Shown: positions 34,946 to 46,269 of the stretch, piece by piece
Layout: every line of letters starts with the position of its first letter
Position numbering within the stretch: position 1 is the stretch's first letter
From: Thelephora terrestris
Taxonomy: Eukaryota > Basidiomycota > Agaricomycetes > Thelephorales > Thelephoraceae
Assembly: GCA_015956445.1 (NCBI GenBank)
Contig: WIUZ02000023.1
Coordinates: 1-64,000, forward strand
DNA length: 64,000 nt
Reading direction: 5' to 3'
Position numbers and translations under genes: made by a program
The notes under the pieces: generated by a model
The model's database searches: none
Told to the model about the DNA's origin: nothing
Seen by the model: the letters and a program-made list of their open reading frames with translations, nothing else

Positions 34946-35862
34946 ATGGAGAGACAACTCGCATCTCTAGATCTCACCCACGTCATATGCGAGTTCCAGG
35001 CGAATCTTTGACCTTCCAAGCGGCCTTCTAACCTTTTGCTACACTCTCTACAGATGACACAGATTCGTATTTGTCCTTTGTGTTAGCCCTCTTGACACTC
35101 ACACCGATTCTCCTCATGGCGTCTTACACTTCACTGGCCGTTTTCACACGAGAGCTCTCCGTCTTGATCATGTGGGCAGGTCAGCTGTTGTGCGAGGCGT
35201 CAAATGGACTTCTCAAGGATTTGCTCAAGCAGCCCAGGCCGAATGGTTCGTCCCACATTTCTAATTCGGAATAACCGACGGTCGCCATAAGGCTGTGGTG
35301 CTGACCCCTTCCTTTCGCATGAGCAGCAGAACTAGGTGACGGATATGGATTTCCGTCGTCTCACAGCCAATATATGGCCTATTTTGCCACGTTTCTCATA
35401 TTCCACATCAGTTTTCGTCATCGCTTTGCGGCCAATGCGCTTGTGGACCTGTCGTTACGTCTTCTTGTGGTCCTCGGTTTGGTTGCATGGGCCGGTGGAG
35501 TGGCCTATTCCAGGTGGGTCTTTCCCCCTTCCAGGCTAGTATGACCCGCGGAAGTTGACGGCCTCCGTATCTTTTATACTTCAAGATATGCACTAGGTTA
35601 TCACACCGCCCCTCAGGTGTTGTGGGGCATTGGGATTGGGATCGCCTTTGGAACTGTGTTTTACACCCTGGCAGAATTGATCCCGACGAGATGTCCCAAG
35701 AGCATTTTGGGGAGAATTAGAACTTGGATTTTGACAAACGATGTGTCTACGTGGTTCAGGATCCGAGATGGCTGGCTCGTCTGGGACGACGCCGGCCATG
35801 AGGTGGAATGGTGGGAGTGGCGGCGTGCGTTGGATGGGCAAAGCCGCACAAAGTCCGAGTAG
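34946..35862 (+). CDS. CAX4: Dolichyldiphosphatase Cax4/Cwh8 (PAP2 family)
   Basis: Removes phosphate from dolichyl pyrophosphate in the ER lumen, recycling the glycan carrier for N-glycosylation. The frame starts MERQLASLDLTHVIYDTDSY, typical of the family. A membrane span follows (FVLALLTLTPILLMASYTS). The phosphatase motifs are KDLLKQPRP (C1), GYGFPSSHSQYMAYF (C2) and RYALGYHTAPQVLWG (C3, SR...H). Further spans are LLVVLGLVAWAGGVAYSR and GIGIGIAFGTVFYTL. The C-terminus is Trp-rich. Introns: 34989-35053 (only works with a GC donor, TAT|GCGAGT, and restores the conserved IYD), one at about 35245-35328 joining PRPN to AELGDGYG, and one near 35.51-35.59 kb. All catalytic motifs are present. 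Confidence 0.88.
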
Positions 35863-36100
35863 AACCTGCCCTAAACCCAGGACACGGTTTTACCACCTTG
35901 ACCTCTTCCGCGTTTTGAAGAATACCCCTCCCCGGTTCATATCCCTACTTATTTCCTTCACATACCCCCAAGTATTTCAAAAAGCATCTTTAATTAGTTG
36001 CCATCCACCTACGCCGCCCGTTTTGCTTTCTTGTTTATTCCTTTTCTCGAAACCCACGTCACCACCAACAAAGAGCTCTCTCTCTTTCATCTAATCTCCC

Positions 36101-36844
36101 ATGGGTCGCCCATTATTCTCCGTCAACTACCCCCAATCGCTTCCAGCGGTCCACGTTGATCCAGAACTTCCCGACGAGCATCCACCGGTTTGCGAGCGCT
36201 GGTCATATTCCAAGCCTTTCGATCCAGACTCGGAGGAGTTTTTCCTCGACGAGATCTACGAGGCACCGGTCGATACCACCGCGCTCGAAAACAGGGACCA
36301 AGCCCCCCTCTCCCCCATCGACGACGCTAGCTCCTCAGAGTCCGGTTCCAGCGCAGACGAAACCGACCGCGTCGACAGGGAGGCTTTGATCGCAATTGCG
36401 AGAGAGGTCATCGATGCAGACGACGCCGGTGTCGTTAGAAGGGTCAACCAAACCAGCGAACAGAGGCTCAGGACCGAGGCGACCAGCGATGCGAGCGGAA
36501 ACCAGTCCTCCGGAGGTCCTAGGACCATCATCCCGATTTCCCTCAATACCACCCCTGGGCGCCTGCAACCAGTCGTGATCCCGTTACCCCAGACACCCAC
36601 CTTCACCGCGCCCTCTACCCCTCCTTCAGCATCCGTCATGGCAACCCCGGGCACTTCATTCCCCTTCCGTGCTTCCCCCCAAGACGCGACACCCAGACTC
36701 TACACTTGGGAACGCGACGATTACGACCCTTACTGGGCGATCAGGGCTCCTATCAACAGTCTACCCAGTCCCACTCCAAATCGCGGGTCCGTTCCTGGCC
36801 ACTGGGGAGTGAGCCCCCGTGGAGTGAGGAGTGTTGCGTTCTGA
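36101..36844 (+). CDS. Uncharacterised disordered protein, single exon
   Basis: A 247-codon uninterrupted frame starts MGRPLFSVNYPQSLPAVHVD. It is acidic in the first third (FDPDSEEFFLDEIYEAPVD), Ser-rich (DASSSESGSSADETDR) and then Pro/Thr-rich (PLPQTPTFTAPSTPPSASV). The C-terminus is TWERDDYDPYWAIRAPINS and a Gly/Arg ending. No family is recognised. The length, the CT-rich upstream stretch with tandem TC (36030-36090), good codon use and lack of stops support a real gene. The late DYDPYWAIRAP motif may be the conserved part. Function unknown. Confidence 0.6.
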   Translation: MGRPLFSVNYPQSLPAVHVDPELPDEHPPVCERWSYSKPFDPDSEEFFLDEIYEAPVDTTALENRDQAPLSPIDDASSSESGSSADETDRVDREALIAIAREVIDADDAGVVRRVNQTSEQRLRTEATSDASGNQSSGGPRTIIPISLNTTPGRLQPVVIPLPQTPTFTAPSTPPSASVMATPGTSFPFRASPQDATPRLYTWERDDYDPYWAIRAPINSLPSPTPNRGSVPGHWGVSPRGVRSVAF

Positions 36845-37177
36845 TCCTCGTTCTGCTGCACGTTCGTTCCGACGTTCGTTTCCCGCTGCTCTTCCATGTT
36901 ATCCAACCACCGTTCCTTGCTGTATTGGCTTGTGCTCCCCGTTTGCTTTATGTCCAGCGTTGATCGTTATACACGAACACATGTCGTACTACGATACGTA
37001 TCTTGAAGTACTAGTGCCTGCTACGGTATCATACTCCCGTCTGCTATACAGCCTTGCTTTCGTTTTCCATTGGTTTTATTGGTGGATTGTAGGTTACCAC
37101 TTAGACTTGGATATATCATCTCCGTTGTATCCTCTTCCCACGATTGCTCCCACCAACAAGGCGAAATGGCCTGATCG
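36845..37177. other. Intergenic, no supported gene
   Basis: The gap lies between two plus-strand genes. It is TG/CT-rich, with no convincing promoter element or frame. Confidence 0.35.
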
Positions 37178-38294
37178 GTGATACAAATGATCCTCCGTCC
37201 CCCGAGTCACTTCATTTTCTCTCTGCGAGTGCGATTTATGAGCTCCTCGACACTTCCGGAATCCACCATCCCACTGCTCACTAGCCTAACCAGCTGCAGG
37301 CAATGGAGGCAACAGGTTCGGGACGACCGCATATCGGTCGGGTTCGTTGCAACGATGGGTGCATTGCATGCGGGTCATCTCAGCCTCGTCCGTCACTCGA
37401 AAAAAGCGAACGATAGAACGGTTATATCAATTTTCGTCAACCCGGCGCAGTTCGCGCCTCACGAGGACCTCTCTACCTATCCCCGGACGATAGAACAAGA
37501 TTTACGCATGTTAGAAGAGATCGGGGGAGTGGACGCTGTGTTCTTGCCCGGAATGAAGGATATGTATCCATCTGGGATCGTGCAAGACCCCGAACGACAG
37601 CGAGGGACGTTTGTGGAGGTGAAGGGGTACGGAAGCGAGATGGAGGGACGCAGCCGACCGCTGTTCTTCCGAGGGGTCGCGACTGTGGTCACGAAATTGT
37701 TCAACGCGGTTGAGGTACTCTCAGATCGTCGGTTTCGTGTCTTGCTCTTCCCTAACCGTTGATACTCCGCTGCAGCCCACACGCGCGTATTTTGGGCAGA
37801 AGGACATCCAGCAAGCGCTTCTTCTGAGACGGATGTGTTCCGATCTGCTGTTCTCACATCCTGAGCCCCAGAACCTCCACATAGTCCCGACGGAACGAGA
37901 CGGGACGGACAACCTGGCGTTGTCTTCGAGGAATGCATATCTTGGCCCGGAAGAAAGAAAAGTCGCAAACACCCTTTATCGAGCTTTATCTCTGGCAAAA
38001 GAAGGTTGGGAATCTGGGCTTTCGAAATCAGGATGTATTGCGAGTGCGAGGGACCTTGTGGAGGGTATCCGGGCCGAGACCGGGGTTGAGATGAGGTTGG
38101 ACTACATAGAGTTAAACGATTCTGATAGTTTCGAGGTGGTGGGAGATGAAAAGACCGAGGTAGATTACGGGACGCGACCGGTGTTGTTGAGCGGGGCACT
38201 GTGGGTGGGAAGGACGAGATTGATCGACAATCTCATCCTCGGTGACCCCGCGCTTTTAGGAATCCTCGACTCTCATGTCGAGGGAAAATTTTGA
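37178..38294 (+). CDS. PAN6: Pantoate-beta-alanine ligase (pantothenate synthetase)
   Basis: Joins pantoate and beta-alanine using ATP, the last step of pantothenate synthesis. The HIGH-like motif is in FVATMGALHAGHLSLVR. It is followed by VISIFVNPAQFAPHEDL, YPRTIEQDLRMLE, VFLPGMKDMYP, FFRGVATVVTKLFNAV and, after the intron at about 37714-37775, RAYFGQKDIQQALLLRRM. Near the C-terminus are ERDGTDNLALSSRNAYL, RLDYIELND and LLSGALWVGRTRLIDNLIL. Residue order and length match fungal PAN6. The first ATG (37178) gives a short N-terminus with hydrophobic and Arg residues (MILRPPSHFIFSLRVRF) that could be a mitochondrial signal. The ATG at 37238 would give a cytosolic form. Confidence 0.93.
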
Positions 38295-38424
38295 TTTGGG
38301 TCGTCTCCCTTCTCAAAAACTTTTGAATCTATCTGCCTGTCACCCTTTCATCCAGCAGGAATGTGAACAAAATTCGCGTTTACGGCTCGCCGCTCGAGCT
38401 GACCCAGGTTATCGCGACCTCTAG

Positions 38425-39762
38425 GTTGATATCGTGTTTCCTGCTTCTACGAGGCTGGAGGAAGCTCTCACTGGGCACAATACGACCTATGTACATACGA
38501 GACTTAAACTCGCGCCTTTCCTCCGTCTCATTCAGGACAAAATAAACGGACTAGAGTTCAAAAGGTTCGCATTCCCTAGACGCGTCAAAGCTCATTGCCC
38601 TTTGACCACCCCCGTCCTGAAAAACCGTTCCATGTCTCGCTCCAGCGATGTGATAGCTTTTGGGTCCAACCAACGCGGGACGGACGAGACGTGGTGTATA
38701 GACACTCGAGGCGTACTCACGATCTCGATCGATCCAGGAACTTACCAAAGACTGGGGCTGCTTGGCACACCGCTGCCCTGGAAGCCTCACAAAGACCGGT
38801 ACAGTAAGTTTATCACTTTCACTTACCCCCCTCACTCCGAAAAAGGCGCGCGATAACACTTGCGAACGGCAGCCGTCGTGCTTTCACAGAAGGTTCCAAA
38901 GGGTGAAAAACATTGGAACCCTCTCGGTCCAAAACAAAGATCTGCCTTGGAGCTGTACGATGAGCTTCGTGAAAAGGCAGGCTTCGATGCTTGGGACGTA
39001 GTTTACCATTTGAAAGGCAACGGTGAGCTCGATTCCCCGAGATGACGGGTGTCTGCCCAGAAAGCTTAATCCTACCAGGCTCATTGGCCGGAACGACCGT
39101 TCAATCACGTTCGTTCCAGGTTCAATCGCGCAAAGCTACCCACACCGACTTCCGCATCCCGCACATTAGCTTATCCCCGCCAACGGACGCCGACAACGAA
39201 GAGATGGAGGATTGGAAAACTTCCCTCGCTGAGTTTCAGGAATGGCTCGGCCTTGCGTGCATGGGTTCTCAACGGTAACGATCCCAATTACGACTCTTCT
39301 GGTTAAGTTGATGTATGTTTTCTCCCCTTAGTCTGCACGCGAGCGATAACGTGGATCCTTACATTGCTTCGTACTACCCACCCGAGCCCAATACTGTTGG
39401 GACGATAACGCACCTCCGATGGAGTGGCCTCTTACATCCTGATCTCACGTCTGCACTGCTTCAGACATGCCTGTAAGCGGAACTCGCGCTCGCCCGGCGA
39501 ATCGCATCACCATGAACCCTGACGATCGAATTATTCAAGGGACGTGCTCTCCGCTGACACACCTCCCCCTTTCATCGGGATTCTCGCCCATTCGAACACG
39601 AACACGCCAGTCGGCTTCCTAAACGCACAGAAACCGGAACGAGCGGCTCCGGTGAGGTTAACGAGGGCCGATGGGGAAGACACGCGGTGCATCATCCTCA
39701 CTTCAGATGGGCGATGGACTTTGACAGAGATTATCGGGCAATGGGATGCGAGATGGGGTTGA
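38425..39762 (+). CDS. RNase P/MRP subunit, Rpp40-like (start not resolved)
   Basis: Probable protein subunit of the ribonuclease P/MRP complex that matures tRNA and rRNA. It has the family-like VLTISIDPGTYQRLGLLGTP, NPLGPKQRSALELYDELRE, WDVVYHLKGN, FRIPHISLSP, EWLGLACMGSQ and, downstream, TVGTITHLRWSGLLHPDL. The C-terminus reads PFIGILAHSNTNTPVGFL, RCIILTSDGRWTLTEIIG. The exon starting at 38425 follows a CTCTAG acceptor (VDIVFPASTRLEEALTG), so an upstream exon exists, but I found no convincing ATG in the 130 bases after PAN6. Introns are inferred at about 38803-38873, 39023-39080, 39275-39331 and 39474-39540. Rpp40 sequences diverge widely, so the family call is moderately sure. Confidence 0.6.
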
Positions 39763-40433
39763 CTGGTCCTCAAGGGGAGAGCGTCTGCTGTCGCTTTGGA
39801 CGCGTTCGTGCCCTGTAAGTATATTATAACGGTACATGAAGGGTCTGTTATAACCAACAGAACTGAATAGGCTAAATATTACGCGTTGGATCGTTGATAT
39901 CCCCAGCGAAAAGCCCGTAGACCAGCATCAGCCAGATTGATCATGAGAACGTCGTGACTTCCACCGGTGTCGGCGCACTAAGCTTTAATGCAGAGATGAT
40001 GATAAGAAATTTCGATGCACCGTCGAGAACAATACATCATACCTGGGGACATGAATATTTCACACGGCCGATTTGAACCCTTGGGTGGGCGCATCATTAT
40101 ATGCGGGGATCTCCGCCAGTTGGGCTGTCCTCCTAGCTTTGTTGGTTGTAACGCGTTCCAGGCGTTGATTAGGCTGGATATCACCGCATTATGCGTGCGA
40201 AAGGTAATAACTCGTCCCCTAATAAGTTATACACATCATGCAAAGGAATGTGCGACAAAGCGTCTAGACAAGCGGTCCGTTCTGCCAAGTAAAAGGGCCG
40301 GGTAGAAGATTTTGAAAAGCCAAGTCCGAGATGTTCCAACTTCAAGTCCACCCCGAAAGCGAGTTATTAAGCAAGCGAAGCGGCCGGCACCTCGTTGATT
40401 CGTTGTGATGGCCTGGAAAAAAGTCTCGGCTTT
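39763..40433. other. Intergenic, no supported gene
   Basis: This 670-base stretch separates converging genes. A 96-codon plus frame (40015-40305) has no recognisable sequence. GGGTTCAAATCGG on the minus strand near 40070-40082 looks like a T-arm but lacks the rest of a tRNA. No repeats were seen. Confidence 0.4.
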
Positions 40434-43084
40434 TTACACAGCGAACCTGACCTCCTTGTCCGAAAATTTCTTCTCTAATTCTTCGAGGGTCATCAACTTA
40501 TGGAGGTCGCGGGCCACCTCAAATCGTAATTCCTAAGAAATAAAAAGTGAGTTAACCCTCGCTCTTTCACGAATCAACCGAGCTCGGCGTGCCTGAGATT
40601 GGAAAAGCGCCAGCCAACTATATACCCCAAATCCTCTCCGTGGGATATCAAGCGGCAACGTGGGCACGAATAGTTCTCCGATTATTCCCAGGAGCAGCAC
40701 AAGGATCGGGAGGCCTATCAGTTGCCACTGCACGTATCTGACGTATGCACGCGTCTGATCAGGGTATGATTGTGCAACGATGTGCCCAGACCCCGCAAGG
40801 AACGGCAGGACGTTGGCCGCATCGACTCGGGCGCGGATGACGGCGAATCTGTCTGGGGATAGTTCGATGTATCCCTCAGGTCCAGCGCCATCGGTAAATG
40901 AAACGGCCTTTCAAGAGGACAGGTCAGGGAGTGCCGCGTGAGAAAGGTGCGACGGGACCCACGGTAGGAGAAGGTACGTAGGGGAAGTCCCGGCCGTTAT
41001 CCTTCACCATCTGATTGATGCTATTATCGTGAGCTACGTAGAACGCAGGGTTCTTGTTCGTCGTGTTGAGGTATCTGGTGTTTTGAATTGGGTATCCTCG
41101 AATCTTGCCGCTCGGTAACGATGTGTTACCGTAACCGTTCTCGACGATCCGTAGGGTGGCGGGGAACCCAACAGATGTGTTGTACGCTTCAACGATCCAA
41201 GGATCGTACCTTTCCACGCAGACAGCAGCGTCGTAACCTATCCTGGTTCCCATCCCGTGGGCATCCGGAACTGATTCGTTCGAGTATACAGGGAAGCGGC
41301 CAGAAGGTGTGTAACTGGTGTTGAGTCGGATAAGGACTGTTTCAACCGTTGTCCATCCCTGGCCAGCGTTTACCGTGTCCAGAATCGTGCGAGTGTGGAA
41401 GCTATGGGCTACACCATTAGAGTACCATTTTACTACAGCAGCACGCAGGTTAGGCTCGCAGAATGCAGAGTGGATTGAGAAGAACTCACTGAGGTAGGAG
41501 ATCTTCAAGGGGTCGATAGTGGCCGGGATGGTGTCGTTCGGGTCTAGGAGGGTAAGGTCCGGTTTCGTGAGCGATGTCGGTAGATTCATGCCATAGGAAG
41601 CAAACAAGCCCTGGAGGAAATCTTGGGGAAGGAAGGCATAGGTGAATGACTGGTTCGATTGGGGTATCCTGGATAGGGAAGATCAGAAATTTGATTTCGA
41701 GTGTGCGGTGAATTAATTCACAAGTTCACTGTAGGGTTAGGTAGCTTCTGGCAATGAATTCTAATTCCCCACTGAGAATATCTAAAAATATGAAGATCGG
41801 TGAAACGGGGTTTTGACGTATGGGCGGTGCATACCGTAAAAGTTCACCCATGCTTTCCCGGGGAGCGTTTCCGTTCATTAACAAGGCAAGTGTATCGTTC
41901 GGATTATTCCCGAGGTCGAGCGACGCAGTTTGATTGACATTAAAAGTACCAGACCCAGAACCACCAGGGACTAATTGCGACAAAGTTGGTTGGGCAAAGT
42001 ATACGGTGTCGTTGTTTTGTGCAAACTCTACGGTGTCCGGTGGGGTCCTGCCGTAAGGGAGCAAAGTCCACGTTTGAGCAAAGCTCTGGATAAGGTTAGG
42101 ACGGGTGGCGGATTCAGTTGGCGTCAACTAACCTGAAATGCCCCGAGCTGGTCGGTCGCCCTGTTGACATCGTCCGGCGATAAATCTCCAGCGATCAAAA
42201 CTTCACGGTATTCCGCGCGCTGGTTCTGCCCAAAAATGAGGAAAGTGCCAGAGAGGTCGGTCTATGACACATACTTGGGTGAAAGTTTCAATGATCATGA
42301 TACGCCCAAATAGGAAAGGTAGAGTTGGTCCTAGGATAGCCAAGACGGCGAAGACCATTATGAACAGGGGCCATGGTCGTTTGCTATGGGCATATAAGAT
42401 GTCGGAACAAAGGATGGTACGAAAACTGACTCATATGATCCACGCGAATCCCTCGCAGTTTCCCTACTTCCGAAACGAGATATGCATATCAGCAAGGCAG
42501 AAATGAAACTGGTCGGATTTTGCGAGTTTCGGGCTAAATCGCCGAGTTTCATTCCTCCCCCTTCATGACCCAAGTGAATCACAGTGGCCCAGGCTGTTCG
42601 CAACCAAGTTTTAGTACTATCGGAACGTTAGCGAGAGCTACTTACTAGCAGCCTCGAGATGCTGTACTCCGATCCTGACAATAATATATTCGAGGGCGAA
42701 CCCGACTCCAGAACACCACATGGCGACGATAAGCCGCACAACGAACAGCGATTTATCTCTCGCCACCAAGGTAAGGATGTAGAACGCCGGGTATGCGGAG
42801 AGAGATAATACAGCGAGGATCGCAATGCGGACAAAGCTTGGCCTCTCGAAGCCTCGAAATAATCGTCTTGGGCCAGAACCGAGGCCTGCGAGTTTGGAAT
42901 GAAGTGCCTGTGGACTCGAAAACTGCGACTTGTCGGTATACCGGGAATGCGGCGCGGTTTCCCCATTGTCGAATATCCCCCTGTTTGGCGTCAGAAGAAG
43001 AGGATCAGCTTGGGAGAAGGGCACTGTCGAGTCTGCGGTGAGGGGGGGACTCCAGTAGTTGTCTCTCTGGCGAAAATCCTCCAT
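40434..43084 (-). CDS. Uncharacterised multi-pass membrane protein
   Basis: I do not recognise the family. The start is MEDFRQRDNYWSPPLT. After about 85 hydrophilic residues come spans IAILAVLSLSAYPAFYILTL and LIVAMWCSGVGFALEYIIV, then a third (WPLFIMVFAVLAILGPTLP). A long, probably lumenal or outer region of several hundred residues is rich in Asn-X-Ser/Thr sites (NTSYT, NESV, NTS, NNDT, NQTA, NDT). A last span (WQLIGLPILVLLLGIIGELF) is followed by a short cytosolic tail ending with a helical stretch (MTLEELEKKFSDKEVRF). Several introns are needed. The layout, a large glycosylated loop between two membrane clusters, is seen in several Agaricomycete orphan proteins. No enzyme motif was found. 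Confidence 0.65.
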
Positions 43085-43445
43085 GCTGAGAGTTCAAGAG
43101 ATGGGGGAGCTGAGGGTACATCTATCATTACGCTTGGCAAGTAGATATAAGTACGTGCTTGATCAGGCACAGGATATTTAGGTCACCGCCACAGTGGCAA
43201 GGAAGTACTTTTTCCTCTGAGCCATCATTGAATATCAAATCGCTAGTTGCAAATCAAGGAGCACAGCCCATCATGCATCAAGATCAACTGTCCCTTCACC
43301 GAGGCCCTGATTCCGAAAAAAATCAGCGCGAGATTCCACCGAGGTCGAAGATCAAACACGGCTCCATGGAATCTAAGGAAGCGCCAGAAACAACTCCATT
43401 CGAAAACCGGGAATCGGCAAACGTAATGCCTCCGTACAACCGGCT
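43085..43445. other. Intergenic between RFC3 end and membrane gene start
   Basis: No supported gene was seen. A plus frame (43159-43557) runs antisense into the end of RFC3 and is likely chance. Confidence 0.4.
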
Positions 43446-44837
43446 TCACGAACGCGTGGAAAGCTCGACAGCATTCTTGAAAGCGCCGAGCATAGCCGTC
43501 AACTGTATCTTCTCGCTCGCACCAGCTGCCAATCGATGTCTAATGAAGGTGTGTTGATTAGCGTGGTTGTAAACCGTACGAAGAGACGACGCACTCGATG
43601 GTTGCAAGTATGTCTAAAAGGTATACCCTAGCCGCAGGTTTCAGCTCGAGCCCGGCAATAAACTCGAACGCCCCATTAAGCAAATCGGGAAGTGCGAGGC
43701 CACGTTCTGTTTTCAACGAAGAGATCGCTGATCACAAAAAATCACTGGCTTAGCATTTGTTACAGTGACCGCCAAACTCGCACCCACTGTGGTATGCTGT
43801 GGTGAATTCGTCCGTCAGCATCGAATTGACGATTGTCTCAATATCGGAGGGATGCGGGTTCCCAGTGCAGTTGTAAACCTCCGTTTCGCCAGTGATGTCA
43901 TAGGCTGCGTGGCAGGCCTGGAGCACATTGAGTGCTCGACGCATGTCCCCCTTCGTAAGCTTTAGCAGAGCTTGTCTCCCATCTTCTGCTATTTTCACAC
44001 TGATAACGCATTCAACGGAAGTCTTCGTTTTCCGGGAAGAAAGAGACTCACTCTTCGGCCTTGATGACAAGGTTGATTTTTTTCTCCACCTCCGAAATTG
44101 GATGGGGAGAGAACCTGAAGCGTGTGCATCGACTCTGTACTGCAGGAATAATCTTGTTGACGTAGTTGCAGATGATGCAAAACCTGACGTTCTTGGTATA
44201 TTGCTCTATCACGCGACGCAGAGCTGCCTGGGCCGCGGTGGTCATCATGTCTGCTTCGTCAAGGATAATCAGTTTGAACCCGGACGAATAGAGCGTCCTC
44301 GTCTCTGCAAAGTTTTTTATCTGCTCGCGAACAACGTCAATTCCGCGGTCATCAGAAGCATTCAACTAGGAGGACCAGTCAGGGATTTGATAACGGCAAC
44401 GGGGATGCGGTCACACCTCCAGGATCTGTTTCTTATAGTTCGGACCGTATATGCGGCGAGCAACGGCCAAGATTGTTGAAGTTTTGCCCGTCCCAGGGGG
44501 GCCGTAGAAGAGGAGATGTGGTAGCCGGTTCTTTTCAATGAACTTCTCAACTGGAGGGTGGCTCAGGGTGGGTGGTCATTTTCAACAAGACTGGGTAGGA
44601 ACATACCGGTGCCAATAATATCCTGGTGCGAAACAACATCCTCCATGTTCACCGGGCGATACTTTTCAACCCTGGAGCTGCGTTGGAAATCCATAAACTC
44701 CAGAATTAGCCAACATACCAAGGCAGACTATTATCTTCTTCTGGCAACGCCGGCTCCGCGGCCTTGCTCTTGCCTTTCTCTGCAGTAGAGAAACGCGGAA
44801 GCTCGGCATCGACCATCTCCACATCGTCAGAGGCCAT
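43446..44837 (-). CDS. RFC3: Replication factor C subunit Rfc3 (clamp loader)
   Basis: Small AAA+ subunit of the RFC complex that loads PCNA onto primed DNA. From [14 protein letters not shown] the N-terminus leads to NSLPWVEKYRP and the Walker A region [20 protein letters not shown]. Then [20 protein letters not shown], Walker [12 protein letters not shown], the sensor-like [20 protein letters not shown] and arginine-finger region (SRC). The C-terminal collar has [38 protein letters not shown] and [13 protein letters not shown], ending [13 protein letters not shown]. The last two introns, near 43.74 kb and 43.55-43.61 kb, restore exactly these conserved joins. It corresponds to human RFC5. 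It shares a 199-base divergent promoter with the ubiquitin-S27a gene. Confidence 0.93.
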
Positions 44838-45036
44838 CGCGTCGCGTCTGTACTTGATGAGGCGAGACCGAAGGTGGTGACGCGAGTGTGGCTGAGCCGG
44901 ATATTTCCGGATCGGAGTTCGAACCTTATTCTCGCGATGGACAAAACTTTGCATTGGCGTTCTTGATTACTCACCAACCTACGCTTTCATCGACGATTCC
45001 ACCGTTCATTTCGTTGGATAGATAGAGAGTGCAGGC
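44838..45036. promoter_or_regulatory. Compact divergent promoter RFC3 / ubiquitin-S27a
   Basis: Only 199 bases separate the two start codons. The stretch has no TATA box that I could identify. Both genes are housekeeping and often co-expressed in growing cells. Confidence 0.5.
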
Positions 45037-45729
<693 letters not shown>

Positions 45730-46269
45730 TAGGCAGCCTGTCTGTAGCTATTAGCACTTGTGAATACGAAGGTTCCATATATTCTCACTCGTTGTACCTC
45801 TGATTACGATTCTGGCCCGTCGAGTTTGCATTTGGCATGTCGATCGCCGTGGCCCAGCTGGTTTCCGTCTGGGTAAACGAGCAGGTAAAGTTGGTGAAAG
45901 ATCCGTGATCAAGTTATGTTCAATTCCTCCCGGTTGCGAGAACCTTGGGCAATCTCGCCTCAGGTCCAGAATAATTAACCAATTCACCAACTGTTGGTAA
46001 AGTCGCCCTGTAATCATGCTCACATTACGACGTCATTGTGTTCGTGTTGACAGTACATTCGCAGTACATAATATATATATCGTACTCGACCGTGACCTCT
46101 ATTACAGTAGGATACCTTTTTACTCTCTCTCTCGAATCAAACCGTTGTCCCTCCCATCGCCGTTTTGATATTTTACCTGCACAGAGTATATATGGCTCCG
46201 TCATATTAACACGGAGGAAAAGCTTTCATGGATCGAATTCAAGCCAACACCGATAACCACCGAACATAA
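45730..46269. other. Intergenic, no supported gene
   Basis: The gap contains an AT repeat (ATAATATATATATC near 46070) and several weak frames. It is the boundary between the housekeeping block and the BTB gene array. Confidence 0.4.

Noticed and set aside
37477-38199. 240-codon open frame antisense to PAN6
   Set aside because: The plus strand encodes a clear pantoate-beta-alanine ligase. The antisense reading has no family features.
40060-40090. T-arm-like GGGTTCAAATCGG as a tRNA gene
   Set aside because: No D-arm, anticodon arm or acceptor stem can be found around it.
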